A stretch of 64,000 nt of DNA from Adhaeribacter rhizoryzae (GTDB lineage: Bacteria; Bacteroidota; Bacteroidia; Cytophagales; Hymenobacteraceae): contig NZ_VWSF01000012.1 of the NCBI RefSeq assembly GCF_008629685.1, forward strand, positions 62,001-126,000. Reading direction: 5' to 3'. The translations under genes were made by a program, and so were the position numbers. Each line of letters opens with the position of its first letter. Within the stretch, counting starts at the first letter, position 1. Positions 43,523 through 51,995 of the stretch are shown here, one piece after another. Under the pieces are notes generated by a model, which was not told the DNA's origin, did not search any database, and was given only the letters and a program-made list of their open reading frames with translations.

Positions 43523-44701
43523 ATGCAAAATGCCTATATCGTAGCCGGCTTTAGGTCGGCAGTAACAAAAGCCAACCGGGGCGGCTTCCGGTTTATGCGC
43601 CCCGATGATCTGGCAGCCGAAGTCATCAAGCATTTGCTGGCATCGGTACCGCAGTTAGACCCGGAGCGGGTAGAAGATTTAATTGTGGGAAACGCGGTGC
43701 CCGAAGCAGAGCAAGGATTACAAATGGGTCGGATGATAGCTTTGTTGTCGTTGCCCGTAAGTGTTTCGGGCATGACGGTGAACCGGTATTGTGGCTCGGG
43801 CATCGAAACCATTGCCATTGCCTGCAGTAAAATTGCCGCTGGTCAGTCCGATTGCATAATTGCGGGTGGTACCGAATCGATGTCGCTGGTGCCAACGGTG
43901 GGTTATAAAACGGTGCCCAACTACAACCTGGCGCAAAAGCATCCGGAATATTTCCTGAGCATGGGTTTAACTGCCGAAGCCGTAGCTAAAGATTATAATG
44001 TAACCCGCGAAGATCAGGATGAATTTGCTTTTAACTCCCATCAGAAAGCCATAAAAGCCATTCAGGCCGGGTTATTTCAGGAGCAGATTGTACCCATAAC
44101 CGTGGAAGAAACCTACGTAGACGAAAGCGGCAAAAAGAAAACCCGCAGCTATACTGTAGATACCGACGAAGGCCCGCGGGCCGACACTTCCATCGAAAAA
44201 TTAGCCAAACTAAAGCCAGTTTTTGCCCTAAATGGCACTGTAACAGCCGGTAATGCCTCCCAAACTTCTGATGGAGCCGCCTTTGTACTGGTCATGAGCG
44301 AACGTATGGTAAAAGAACTAAACCTGGAACCCATTGCCCGCCTGGTTTCCTATGGCACCGGCGGCGTAGACCCACGCATTATGGGCATGGGACCCATTGC
44401 CGCAGTACCCAAAGCTTTAGAAAAAGCCGGTCTGAAGCTTGATGATATTGATTTATTTGAAATAAACGAGGCTTTTGCAGCGCAAACCCTAGCAGTAATC
44501 CGGCACCTGGATATTCCGGAAGAAAAACTAAACGTAAGCGGTGGCGCAATAGCTACGGGTCACCCGCTGGGTTGTTCGGGCGCGAAACTCAGTATTCAGC
44601 AATGGCACGAACTTCGCCGGCGCAAACAAAAATACGGGTTGGTTACAGCTTGTGTGGGCGGCGGCCAAGGTGTGGCGGGAATTTATGAATTGTTGAGTTA
44701 G
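43523..44701 (+). CDS. Acetyl-CoA acyltransferase (thiolase)
   Basis: This enzyme performs the last step of beta-oxidation, thiolytic cleavage of 3-ketoacyl-CoA. The 392-aa protein has nucleophile Cys90 in [15 protein letters not shown], the [16 protein letters not shown] segment, [10 protein letters not shown] and the second active-site Cys in TACVGGGQG near the C-terminus. It is the partner of the upstream FadN-like protein. A four-helix-bundle gene separates it from the acyl-CoA dehydrogenase gene. Confidence 0.95.
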   Translation: MQNAYIVAGFRSAVTKANRGGFRFMRPDDLAAEVIKHLLASVPQLDPERVEDLIVGNAVPEAEQGLQMGRMIALLSLPVSVSGMTVNRYCGSGIETIAIACSKIAAGQSDCIIAGGTESMSLVPTVGYKTVPNYNLAQKHPEYFLSMGLTAEAVAKDYNVTREDQDEFAFNSHQKAIKAIQAGLFQEQIVPITVEETYVDESGKKKTRSYTVDTDEGPRADTSIEKLAKLKPVFALNGTVTAGNASQTSDGAAFVLVMSERMVKELNLEPIARLVSYGTGGVDPRIMGMGPIAAVPKALEKAGLKLDDIDLFEINEAFAAQTLAVIRHLDIPEEKLNVSGGAIATGHPLGCSGAKLSIQQWHELRRRKQKYGLVTACVGGGQGVAGIYELLS

Positions 44702-44729
44702 ACGTTGGACGTAAGTAGCAGGTAATTGG

Positions 44730-45098
44730 ATGCACAATTTTAAGGAACTTAGGGTTTGGCAAGAGGCAATGGAGTTGGCTAAAAATGTATATCTTATTTC
44801 TACCGGTTTTCCTACAGACGAAAAGTTTGGTTTAACTTCCCAAGTCAGGCGTGCTGCTATTTCAATACCTTCTAACATAGCGGAAGGTGCTGGAAGAAGT
44901 TCTGATAAAGAGTTTAATCATTTTTTAAGTATAGCACTTGGTTCAGCGTATGAACTCCAAACTCAAGTTTTATTAGCAGAATCTTTAGGATTTGTAGATA
45001 ATCAGAAAATTGAGGCACTGTTAAAAGACATTGAACTTATACAGAAAAGACTCTTCTCATTCAAAAAGATATTAATTAACAAGATTGAGAAATCCTGA
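44730..45098 (+). CDS. Four-helix-bundle protein (23S rRNA IVS family)
   Basis: This 122-aa protein matches the S23-type family first described inside 23S rRNA intervening sequences: FKELRVWQEAMELAKNVYL near residues 4-22, LTSQVRRAAISIPSNIAEG near 35-53, and SYELQTQVLLAESLG-like (here SAYELQTQVLLAESLGF). The family folds as a four-helix bundle that forms pentamers; its role is unknown. It sits alone in the gap between thiolase and acyl-CoA dehydrogenase. A duplicated CTGATACCAAA unit follows it at 45095-45119. Confidence 0.9.
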   Translation: MHNFKELRVWQEAMELAKNVYLISTGFPTDEKFGLTSQVRRAAISIPSNIAEGAGRSSDKEFNHFLSIALGSAYELQTQVLLAESLGFVDNQKIEALLKDIELIQKRLFSFKKILINKIEKS

Positions 45099-45119
45099 TA
45101 CCAAATACCTGATACCAAA
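45095..45119 (+). repeat. Direct repeat after the four-helix-bundle gene
   Basis: Two copies of CTGATACCAAA, 3 bases apart, span the stop codon region of the four-helix-bundle gene and the gap before the acyl-CoA dehydrogenase gene. Confidence 0.6.
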
Positions 45120-45130
45120 ATCTAAACAAC

Positions 45131-46918
45131 ATGGAAACCACAAATAAAATTCTGAAAGGCGGCGAGTTTATTATCAAGGAAACGGAGGCTGCCGAAATAT
45201 TCATGCCGGAGGAGTTTGACGACGAACAGCGCATGATGTCGGAAACTGGGCACCAATTTATTCAGGCAGAAGTAACGCCATTGCTCGATAGGTTGGATAA
45301 CCACGAAGAAGGCTTAATGGAAGGCTTGATGCGGCAAGCCGGCGAGTTGGGATTATTTGCAGTATCGTTGCCGGCGGCTTACGGTGGTTTCGACCGGGAT
45401 TTTAATACATCTTTACTGGTTACCGAATCGGTGGGTGGCGGGCATTCGTTTCCGGTAGCGTTTGCTGCGCACACGGGTATTGGCATTCTGCCTATCTTGT
45501 ATTTCGGCACTGAAGAGCAGAAAAATAAATATTTGCCTAAACTGGCTTCCGGCGAGTGGATATCGGCCTATTGTTTAACTGAACCGGGTTCCGGCTCGGA
45601 TGCGCTGGCAGCCAAAACCAAAGCCGTGTTGGATGCATCCGGGGAAAACTACATCCTGAACGGACAGAAAATGTGGATTACCAACGCCGGTTTTGCTGAT
45701 GTATTTATTGTATTTGCCCAGGTAGACGGCGATAAGTTTACCGGTTTTATTGTAGAGCGCAAAGCGCCAGGATTGAGCCTGGGCAACGAGGAACACAAAA
45801 TGGGCATTAAAGGCTCCTCAACCCGGCAGGTATTTTTTACTGATTGCAAAGTACCCAAAGAAAACGTGCTCGGCGAAATTGGCAAAGGCCACCTGATAGC
45901 TTTTAATATTTTAAACTTAGGCCGCATTAAACTCGGGGCCGCTACCTTGGGCGCCGCTAAAAAAGTAGCCAATTTATCGGTGAAGTATGCCAACGAACGA
46001 ATTCAGTTTAAAATTCCTATTTCTAAATTCGGCGCTATTCGGCATAAATTAGCTGAACAGGCAATCCGGATATTTGCCATGGAATCGGCTTTGTATAGGT
46101 GTGGCAACGATATTTACCAGAAAGAACAGGAATTGTTAGCCCAGGGTAAACCTTCCTCGGAAGCGTTATTGGGAGCTGCTAAAGAATTTGCCGTAGAATG
46201 CGCTATCTTAAAAGTTGAGGGTTCCGAAGTGCTGGATTATGTAGTAGACGAAGGTGTTCAAATTTTCGGCGGCTACGGCTTTTCCGCTGATTACCCCATG
46301 GACCGCGCCTACCGCGACTCGCGCATCAACCGGATTTTTGAAGGTACGAACGAGATAAACCGGATGCTGATTGTAGACATGATTCTGAAGAAAGCCTTAA
46401 AAGGGGAACTCGATTTAATGGGCCCGGCTAAAGCCGTGCAGGACGAATTATTGAGTATTCCGGATTTTGGCGATGAGGAAGAAGGCTTATTTATTGCCGC
46501 GAAAAAAATAATTCGTAACCTGAAAAAGGCCATTTTACTGGTGGCTGGTACTGCGGTGCAAAAGTTTATGATGACCCTGGAAAAAGAACAGGAAATATTA
46601 ATAAATATTGCCGACATGGCCATTAAAACGTATGTGGCCGAATCGACGTTGCTGCGCGTTGAAAAATTGGTGAGCCAAAAAGGGGAGGAGGCCGCTGCCC
46701 GCCAGATAGATATTGCCCGCGTTTATTTATACGAAGCCTTAGACACAGTTTATCTGGCCGGTAAAGATGCCATTAGTGCCATGGGAGAAGGCGGCGACGA
46801 GCAAAAATTATTGCAAATTGGGTTAAAGCGCTTTACCAAAGCCGAACTCTTTAATACCAAAGGAGCCCGCCGGCGCATAGCCGCTACCTTAATTCAGGCC
46901 GACCAGTACGCGTATTAA
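45131..46918 (+). CDS. Acyl-CoA dehydrogenase
   Basis: This FAD enzyme oxidises acyl-CoA to trans-2-enoyl-CoA in the first beta-oxidation step. The 595-aa protein has an N-terminal helical domain, the beta domain with AYCLTEPGSGSDALAAKT near residues 155-172 and WITNAGFADVFIVFAQ, and the helical domain with DRAYRDSRINRIFEGTNEIN near 393-412 that carries the catalytic Glu. The extra C-terminal domain of about 170 residues places it with very-long-chain/ACAD9-like enzymes. It ends the cluster at a long bidirectional hairpin. Confidence 0.94.
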   Translation: METTNKILKGGEFIIKETEAAEIFMPEEFDDEQRMMSETGHQFIQAEVTPLLDRLDNHEEGLMEGLMRQAGELGLFAVSLPAAYGGFDRDFNTSLLVTESVGGGHSFPVAFAAHTGIGILPILYFGTEEQKNKYLPKLASGEWISAYCLTEPGSGSDALAAKTKAVLDASGENYILNGQKMWITNAGFADVFIVFAQVDGDKFTGFIVERKAPGLSLGNEEHKMGIKGSSTRQVFFTDCKVPKENVLGEIGKGHLIAFNILNLGRIKLGAATLGAAKKVANLSVKYANERIQFKIPISKFGAIRHKLAEQAIRIFAMESALYRCGNDIYQKEQELLAQGKPSSEALLGAAKEFAVECAILKVEGSEVLDYVVDEGVQIFGGYGFSADYPMDRAYRDSRINRIFEGTNEINRMLIVDMILKKALKGELDLMGPAKAVQDELLSIPDFGDEEEGLFIAAKKIIRNLKKAILLVAGTAVQKFMMTLEKEQEILINIADMAIKTYVAESTLLRVEKLVSQKGEEAAARQIDIARVYLYEALDTVYLAGKDAISAMGEGGDEQKLLQIGLKRFTKAELFNTKGARRRIAATLIQADQYAY

Positions 46919-46924
46919 TTTTAT

Positions 46925-46983
46925 TAAATATTCTTTAATAAAGCCAGCTACCTGTATTAGCTGGCTTTATTAAAGAATATTTA
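46925..46983. terminator. Long bidirectional terminator between convergent genes
   Basis: A perfect 26-bp stem (46925-46950 with 46958-46983) has a 7-base loop (CCTGTAT). It separates the convergent acyl-CoA dehydrogenase and unknown-protein genes; the last three bases are the stop codon of the minus-strand gene. Confidence 0.9.
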
Positions 46984-48453
46984 CTTAATGGTTATTCGGG
47001 TTAGCTGAAGGGCTTTGGATTTACGGGAGGGTTTAAAAACAGCTACTAGCGTATTGTCGTTTAGCCAAGCCGTAAAATCTTTAAGGTAAGCCAAGGGCTT
47101 ATTAGCAGAGACATTTAGCTTTAATGGCTGCGGGGCAGCAGTGGTGCCGTCTTTAATATTTATTTTACGGCTAAACAAATCGGTTTTGTTGTTTAGGGTT
47201 TCCAAGGTAATCAGTTGTAATTCGTTGCTATTTACGTTGGCCTTGTACGAAATACCCGTAAACCCTTCCGATGCCGGGGCTACCTGGCTTTTATTCAGGA
47301 TGGAGTGCCAGGTTGGGTTCATAAATTCGTCGTAGGTAAATAAATGTATTTCGCGGGCGGCAAAAGGCAACTTCGGTCCTTCGTTGTACTTTTTTTCGGC
47401 CAGCACCAGCACGTGTTTTTCCGGACTTACCACAATATCCGAGAGATAAATATCGGATAAGCGTTTTACCGGCGGGGTACCCGATTTATTAAGTTTATTT
47501 ATATCGGCCAGATAATGGGGTGTAAACCTAAACTCAGGCGCGTACTTCATTTCGCCGGAGGCAAAATCAAATTTAATTACTTTCAGGCTATAGAAATCGC
47601 CCGTTTTCTCGTCGGCAACCGTAGCGGCGGCATACATGCTGCTGTCTTGCTGCAAAGCGAAGAATGTATCTAAAATGTAAACTTTTTTGCCTTCAAAAAC
47701 GCCACCCACCTGAATGTCCATGCCTTTTATTTCGGGGCCTGTTTGGCTATAGCGCCGTACCGAAAGCTTGGTGGCATTGTTGTTAATGAGGGCAACGTAT
47801 TGGAACCCCGCATTATCTATTTTAACATTAGCCGATTGGATACCAACTAAATCCTGAAAACCATAAGTGCGTTCCTGTACCTTGTTTAAATTGCCATCAT
47901 AAATAGTAGCCTGAATGGCTTTTAACCCAGCCTGCTGCTGCAAATAATTGTAAGTAACCAGTTTGGTACCATCTTCGGAAAAGGCCACACCCAGGCGGCG
48001 GCTTTTAATGGGCGCTTCGGCCAGTTTCTTGTTCTCCGATTTTTTTCCGGTTTTTAAATCAATGGTGTAGCCGAGTAAGTTCTGCAGGCCGGTTTCCTGG
48101 TTTTTCCGGTGAATTATTACCAGTGCATAATTATCGTTGCGGGTAAAAGCTTCTACTTCTTCGGCGGCTGATAGGGGCAGCGCTGCTTCCCAGCTTTTTT
48201 TTAATTCGTTGGTGTAAAACTCTACCGCGTAAATACTTTCGGTCTTTTTAGATAAAATAATAAAACCCGTACCATCTACCGGTAATGTTTTCTGTTTTAT
48301 TCTTTGGTTATACTGGTCTTCGGATTGGTCGGGTAAATAAGTAAATGGAATAGAACGGGTTCTGGATTGGGCCACCGAGAAATTAACACTTGCCAGCACC
48401 ACGGCTACTACCCCAATTAATTTCTGCAAACTTATACCAAACCGCATCGTCAT
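46981..48453 (-). CDS. Unknown exported protein
   Basis: This 490-aa protein has a signal peptide (about residues 1-28, ending VAQ) and then repeated beta-rich segments (TGFIILSKKTESIYAVEFYT, GVAFSEDGTKLVTYNYLQQ, AYLKDFTAWLNDNTLVAVFK) that read like a beta-propeller or WD40-like scaffold. I recognise no catalytic motif. It is monocistronic, with an exact TACCTTTG element just upstream on its strand. Confidence 0.75.
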   Translation of the reverse strand: MTMRFGISLQKLIGVVAVVLASVNFSVAQSRTRSIPFTYLPDQSEDQYNQRIKQKTLPVDGTGFIILSKKTESIYAVEFYTNELKKSWEAALPLSAAEEVEAFTRNDNYALVIIHRKNQETGLQNLLGYTIDLKTGKKSENKKLAEAPIKSRRLGVAFSEDGTKLVTYNYLQQQAGLKAIQATIYDGNLNKVQERTYGFQDLVGIQSANVKIDNAGFQYVALINNNATKLSVRRYSQTGPEIKGMDIQVGGVFEGKKVYILDTFFALQQDSSMYAAATVADEKTGDFYSLKVIKFDFASGEMKYAPEFRFTPHYLADINKLNKSGTPPVKRLSDIYLSDIVVSPEKHVLVLAEKKYNEGPKLPFAAREIHLFTYDEFMNPTWHSILNKSQVAPASEGFTGISYKANVNSNELQLITLETLNNKTDLFSRKINIKDGTTAAPQPLKLNVSANKPLAYLKDFTAWLNDNTLVAVFKPSRKSKALQLTRITIK

Positions 48454-48900
48454 AGCTACTTCTCCTTAAAATTGTTTTTGCAAAGGTATTATTTAAGATA
48501 ATTGGTAAAAAACGCTTTTAAAATTTTCTAAATTTTATTTGTAAGGATATTAAAATTATTATTTCTAATAGGATTTTAAAATTTTACATTGTTAATTTGT
48601 TAAATAATATATCTATCTGTTGAGAAAAAAATAAATTACATTTATTAAGCTTAAAATATTTGTAACATTTATTTTTGATAACAGTAAAAGTAAGCCCTGC
48701 TAAAGCAGTAAAGAATATATTTAATCTAAAATAATAATATAAGTAAAACGAATACTAAGATTGTAGGAGCCAATTACTTAGGTAATATTTCAGAAACCAG
48801 GTTAAGCGTTATTGTTTTAAGTAAATTTAGCCGGTTTAAGAAGTACTAAGTCTTTACATTTCTATCTACATGAATAGCATATCGGTAAATATTGTAAACT
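48454..48900. other. AT-rich gene-free region
   Basis: About 450 bases between the divergent unknown-protein gene and the small ORF at 48901. Apart from the -7 element at 48481-48488 I see no gene, strong hairpin or repeat. Confidence 0.5.
48481..48488 (-). promoter_or_regulatory. Candidate -7 element for the 490-aa protein gene
   Basis: On the minus strand TACCTTTG matches TAnnTTTG exactly, 27 bases before the ATG. Confidence 0.4.
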
Positions 48901-49101
48901 ATGAAATTAGCTTTTAAAGTTTTGCTTTTGATTGTTTTGGTAGTTATTAGCAAAATGGAAAAACAAAGTCAGGTTATCAGTAAGCCTTCCAGAAGTTTAT
49001 ATAGCCCAGTCTATTCGCATAACACCAATCTTGGCGTGTATTCGAAGTCTATTCAGGAAAGTAATATTCAGCGGATTTCACTTAAGTATAACAACTACTA
49101 A
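48901..49101 (+). CDS. Possible small exported protein
   Basis: This 66-aa frame has an N-terminal hydrophobic segment (LAFKVLLLIVLVVISKM) and a polar tail rich in Ser, Asn, Tyr and Gln. No family is recognised. It ends 12 bases before the recG stop on the opposite strand. Length and weak context make it doubtful, but the signal-like start is more than expected by chance. Confidence 0.35.
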   Translation: MKLAFKVLLLIVLVVISKMEKQSQVISKPSRSLYSPVYSHNTNLGVYSKSIQESNIQRISLKYNNY

Positions 49102-49113
49102 ATTTATTGGGGG

Positions 49114-51207
49114 TTAGCTAATCCGGCTCCAGTTTACGGCATTTCTGCTGAGCGACTGGATATGCCGGCGTAGGTTTTCGTGCTGCGGCAACTGTAGCTG
49201 CGGGTCTTCTTCTATAATGCTTTGCGCGGCGGCCCGGGATTCCTGCAATATTTTGGCATCTTTCGATAAGTCGGCAATGAGCAAATCCAAAACGCCGCTT
49301 TGCTGGGTTCCCATTAAATCACCGGGTCCGCGGAGTTTCAGGTCGATATCGGCAATTTCAAACCCATTGTTGGTGCGCACCATGGTTTCGATGCGGATTT
49401 TACTTTCTTTACTCAACTTGTAGCTGGTCATTAATATGCAGTAAGATTGCTCGGCGCCTCGGCCTACGCGGCCCCGCAACTGGTGCAACTGCGATAAGCC
49501 AAACCGCTCCGCACTCTCAATTACCATAACCGAGGCATTGGGCACGTTTACGCCTACTTCAATTACCGTAGTAGCCACCATAATCTGGGTCTCGTTCTTA
49601 ACAAACCGCTGCATTTCAAAATCTTTGTCCTGGGGCTTCATTTTGCCGTGCACAATGCTAATGCCGTACTCCGGAAATGCCCGCTTTACGCTTTCGTAGC
49701 CATCCATTAAATCTTTGTAATCCATGGTTTCGGATTCTTCGATAAGCGGATACACCAAATATACCTGACGGCCAGCCTTAATTTGCTCGCGCATAAAACC
49801 AAATACCCGTAATCGGTGCGCATCGTAGCGGTGTACGGTTACAATCTCTTTCCGGCCGGCCGGCAATTCATCTATCACCGACACGTCCAGATCGCCGTAC
49901 AAGGTCATGGCCAGCGTACGCGGAATAGGGGTAGCCGTCATGACCAGCACGTGCGGAATAATGGCCGGATTTTTTTGCCAAAGCTTAGAACGTTGCGCTA
50001 CGCCAAAGCGGTGCTGCTCATCAATAATGCACAAACCCAGGTTCTGAAACTGCACCACATCTTCGAGTAAGGCGTGCGTACCAACAATCATTTTCATGTC
50101 GCCGGATTGCAATTGCTCGTGAAGGACGCGGCGGTCTTTTTGTTTGGTGGAACCGGTAAGTTTACCCAGGTTAATGCCTAATTTATCGGCGTACTGCTTT
50201 AAGCCGGTGTAATGTTGGTCGGCTAATATTTCGGTAGGAGCCATGAGGCAAGCTTGCGCCTGGTTGTCGGTGGCCATGAGCATCGTTAAAAAAGCCACAA
50301 TGGTTTTGCCGCTGCCTACATCGCCTTGCAGCAGCCGGTTCATTTGCTTGCCGGCGCATAAATCTTTGTAAATTTCTTTTATTACTCTTTTCTGAGCATT
50401 GGTTAAGTCAAAACCCAGGTGGTGGTTGTAAAATTCGGTAAGTGTAGGTACGTTTTTAAATATTTGTCCCCGCAGGTCGGCTTTGCGTACGGTTTTCTGC
50501 CGGAGCAGCTTTAGCTGCACGTAAAATAATTCTTCAAACTTGAGCCGGAAACGCGCGGCATTTAATTTTTCAGTATTGGCCGGAAAATGAACCTGCAGCA
50601 AAGCTTCCCGCTTCGAAAGCATTTTATACTGGTCAATCAAGTCGGGCGTTAAGCTTTCGGAAATATTGGGAGCTGCCAATTTTAGCAGTTCGGCCATTAT
50701 TTTGGAAAGGGCTTTGCTGTCGAGGCGATGATTTTTAAGTTTTTCGGTGGTGGAGTAAACCGGTTGCAAATAGCTTTGGCCTTGCGTTACCTCCGTGGCT
50801 TCTTCCATTTCGGGATGCGCCATATTAATGCGGCCGTTAAACAAGGTGGGCTTCCCAAAAACAATATATTCAATGCCTGTTTTCAGGCTGGTGTTCATCC
50901 ACTTCACGCCCTTAAACCAAACCAGTTCTATTTCGCCGGAAGCATCGGTTAATATTACCGATAACCGTTGTTTGCGTCCGTCGCCTAATAATTCTTTGGA
51001 GCGAATGCGGCCTTTAACCTGAATATAGGGTAAATCTTCGTAGACTTCGGCTAGCTGGTAAAATTGGGTACGATCTAAATACCGGAAAGGGTAATGCTGA
51101 ATTAAATCGCCGTAGGTAAAAATATTAAGTTCCTGCTGCAGCAACAAGGCTCGTTGCTGCCCAATACCTTTTAAGAATTCAATTTTTGTATTAAAAAAAC
51201 CGGACAC
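49114..51207 (-). CDS. recG: ATP-dependent DNA helicase RecG
   Basis: RecG remodels stalled replication forks and Holliday junctions. The 697-aa protein has the N-terminal wedge/OB domain (about residues 1-150), then the helicase core with Walker A GDVGSGKT near 294-301, the DEQH box (IDEQHRFG) near 393, motif III MTATPIPRT, and the C-terminal motifs VATTVIEVGVNVPNA and QLRGRVGRG. The TRG-like LRGPGDLMGTQQSG segment is present. Length is standard. A nested inverted-repeat element separates it from gldD. Confidence 0.96.
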   Translation of the reverse strand: MSGFFNTKIEFLKGIGQQRALLLQQELNIFTYGDLIQHYPFRYLDRTQFYQLAEVYEDLPYIQVKGRIRSKELLGDGRKQRLSVILTDASGEIELVWFKGVKWMNTSLKTGIEYIVFGKPTLFNGRINMAHPEMEEATEVTQGQSYLQPVYSTTEKLKNHRLDSKALSKIMAELLKLAAPNISESLTPDLIDQYKMLSKREALLQVHFPANTEKLNAARFRLKFEELFYVQLKLLRQKTVRKADLRGQIFKNVPTLTEFYNHHLGFDLTNAQKRVIKEIYKDLCAGKQMNRLLQGDVGSGKTIVAFLTMLMATDNQAQACLMAPTEILADQHYTGLKQYADKLGINLGKLTGSTKQKDRRVLHEQLQSGDMKMIVGTHALLEDVVQFQNLGLCIIDEQHRFGVAQRSKLWQKNPAIIPHVLVMTATPIPRTLAMTLYGDLDVSVIDELPAGRKEIVTVHRYDAHRLRVFGFMREQIKAGRQVYLVYPLIEESETMDYKDLMDGYESVKRAFPEYGISIVHGKMKPQDKDFEMQRFVKNETQIMVATTVIEVGVNVPNASVMVIESAERFGLSQLHQLRGRVGRGAEQSYCILMTSYKLSKESKIRIETMVRTNNGFEIADIDLKLRGPGDLMGTQQSGVLDLLIADLSKDAKILQESRAAAQSIIEEDPQLQLPQHENLRRHIQSLSRNAVNWSRIS

Positions 51208-51220
51208 TCTTTAAATTATG

Positions 51221-51370
51221 AATTATGAATTAGAAATTATGAATTTGATACTTTGAACTGATTAATTAACGTGGTGACTTCAATTCTTTTTCGAATCAGA
51301 AAAGAGGATATTAACAGGATTGAAGTTTCCCATTCGAGAATTCATAATTTTTAATTTCTAATTCATAATT
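51221..51370. repeat. Nested inverted-repeat intergenic element
   Basis: The outer arm 51221-51239 (AATTATGAATTAGAAATTA) is the perfect reverse complement of 51352-51370, and TGAATT at 51240-51245 pairs with 51339-51344 across a 7-base insertion. Inside lie an 8-bp pair ACTTCAAT (51277-51284)/ATTGAAGT (51319-51326) and a 6-bp pair at 51285-51290/51300-51305. It fills the gap between gldD and recG. Confidence 0.7.
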
Positions 51371-51377
51371 GTTCTGA

Positions 51378-51995
51378 TTACTCCGTCCACTTAAGGGTAT
51401 TGAGCAGGTGCACCATGTCTTTTTTAATGTAGTTGATAACGGGCGCCAGCGAGTCGTTGGCGGTAGCGGTACGGAAATAAAGGGCTCCCCGGAAAAAATG
51501 TTTGGTGCTGTCGGTTACGTAAAACTGAAACTGGGTAGGAACTTCGCCGGTTAGTTCGGCCACATTAACGTTCATGCCATTTTCGGTTTTAATAATGCCG
51601 CCCTCAATCGATTCGGCTTTTATCTGGTGCTTGATGGTAAGCGTGCGGGCATCTTCGAGCAGTTTATTCAGCATTTGCTTATCGTTATTTACGGGCCGGT
51701 AAGTAAGTTGCACGTTGGCCTGAAACTGCGGATAATAAATATTAAGCCAGTGGGGCATGGCCGTACGTGAGGAGTCGCGCAATATTTTGGCGTAGGCCGA
51801 ATATTCGAACCAGTAAGGATGCTGCTGCGCCAAAGGTTGGTATTTGGCCGGAGGCAAATCGATGCGGTTATAACCTTTGGGCTTAGGCGTATAATCTTCG
51901 CGGCCGCAAGCCACCAACGAGGCCACGCAGATTACCAGACAGCCAATATTTTTAGAATATTTTACTTTAAAAAAGTTATTTTGTAACCCCCACAT
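51378..51995 (-). CDS. gldD: Gliding motility lipoprotein GldD
   Basis: GldD is an envelope lipoprotein needed for gliding in Flavobacterium johnsoniae. The 205-aa protein has a lipoprotein signal with SLVAC (Cys30), then the family sequence DYTPKPKGYNRIDLPPAKYQPL near residues 33-54 and HPYWFEYSAYAKI. The start overlaps the 3' end of gldE by 20 bases, so the pair is translationally coupled or tightly packed. Order gldE-gldD downstream of ssb and mutY is typical of Bacteroidota. Confidence 0.95.
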   Translation of the reverse strand: MWGLQNNFFKVKYSKNIGCLVICVASLVACGREDYTPKPKGYNRIDLPPAKYQPLAQQHPYWFEYSAYAKILRDSSRTAMPHWLNIYYPQFQANVQLTYRPVNNDKQMLNKLLEDARTLTIKHQIKAESIEGGIIKTENGMNVNVAELTGEVPTQFQFYVTDSTKHFFRGALYFRTATANDSLAPVINYIKKDMVHLLNTLKWTE

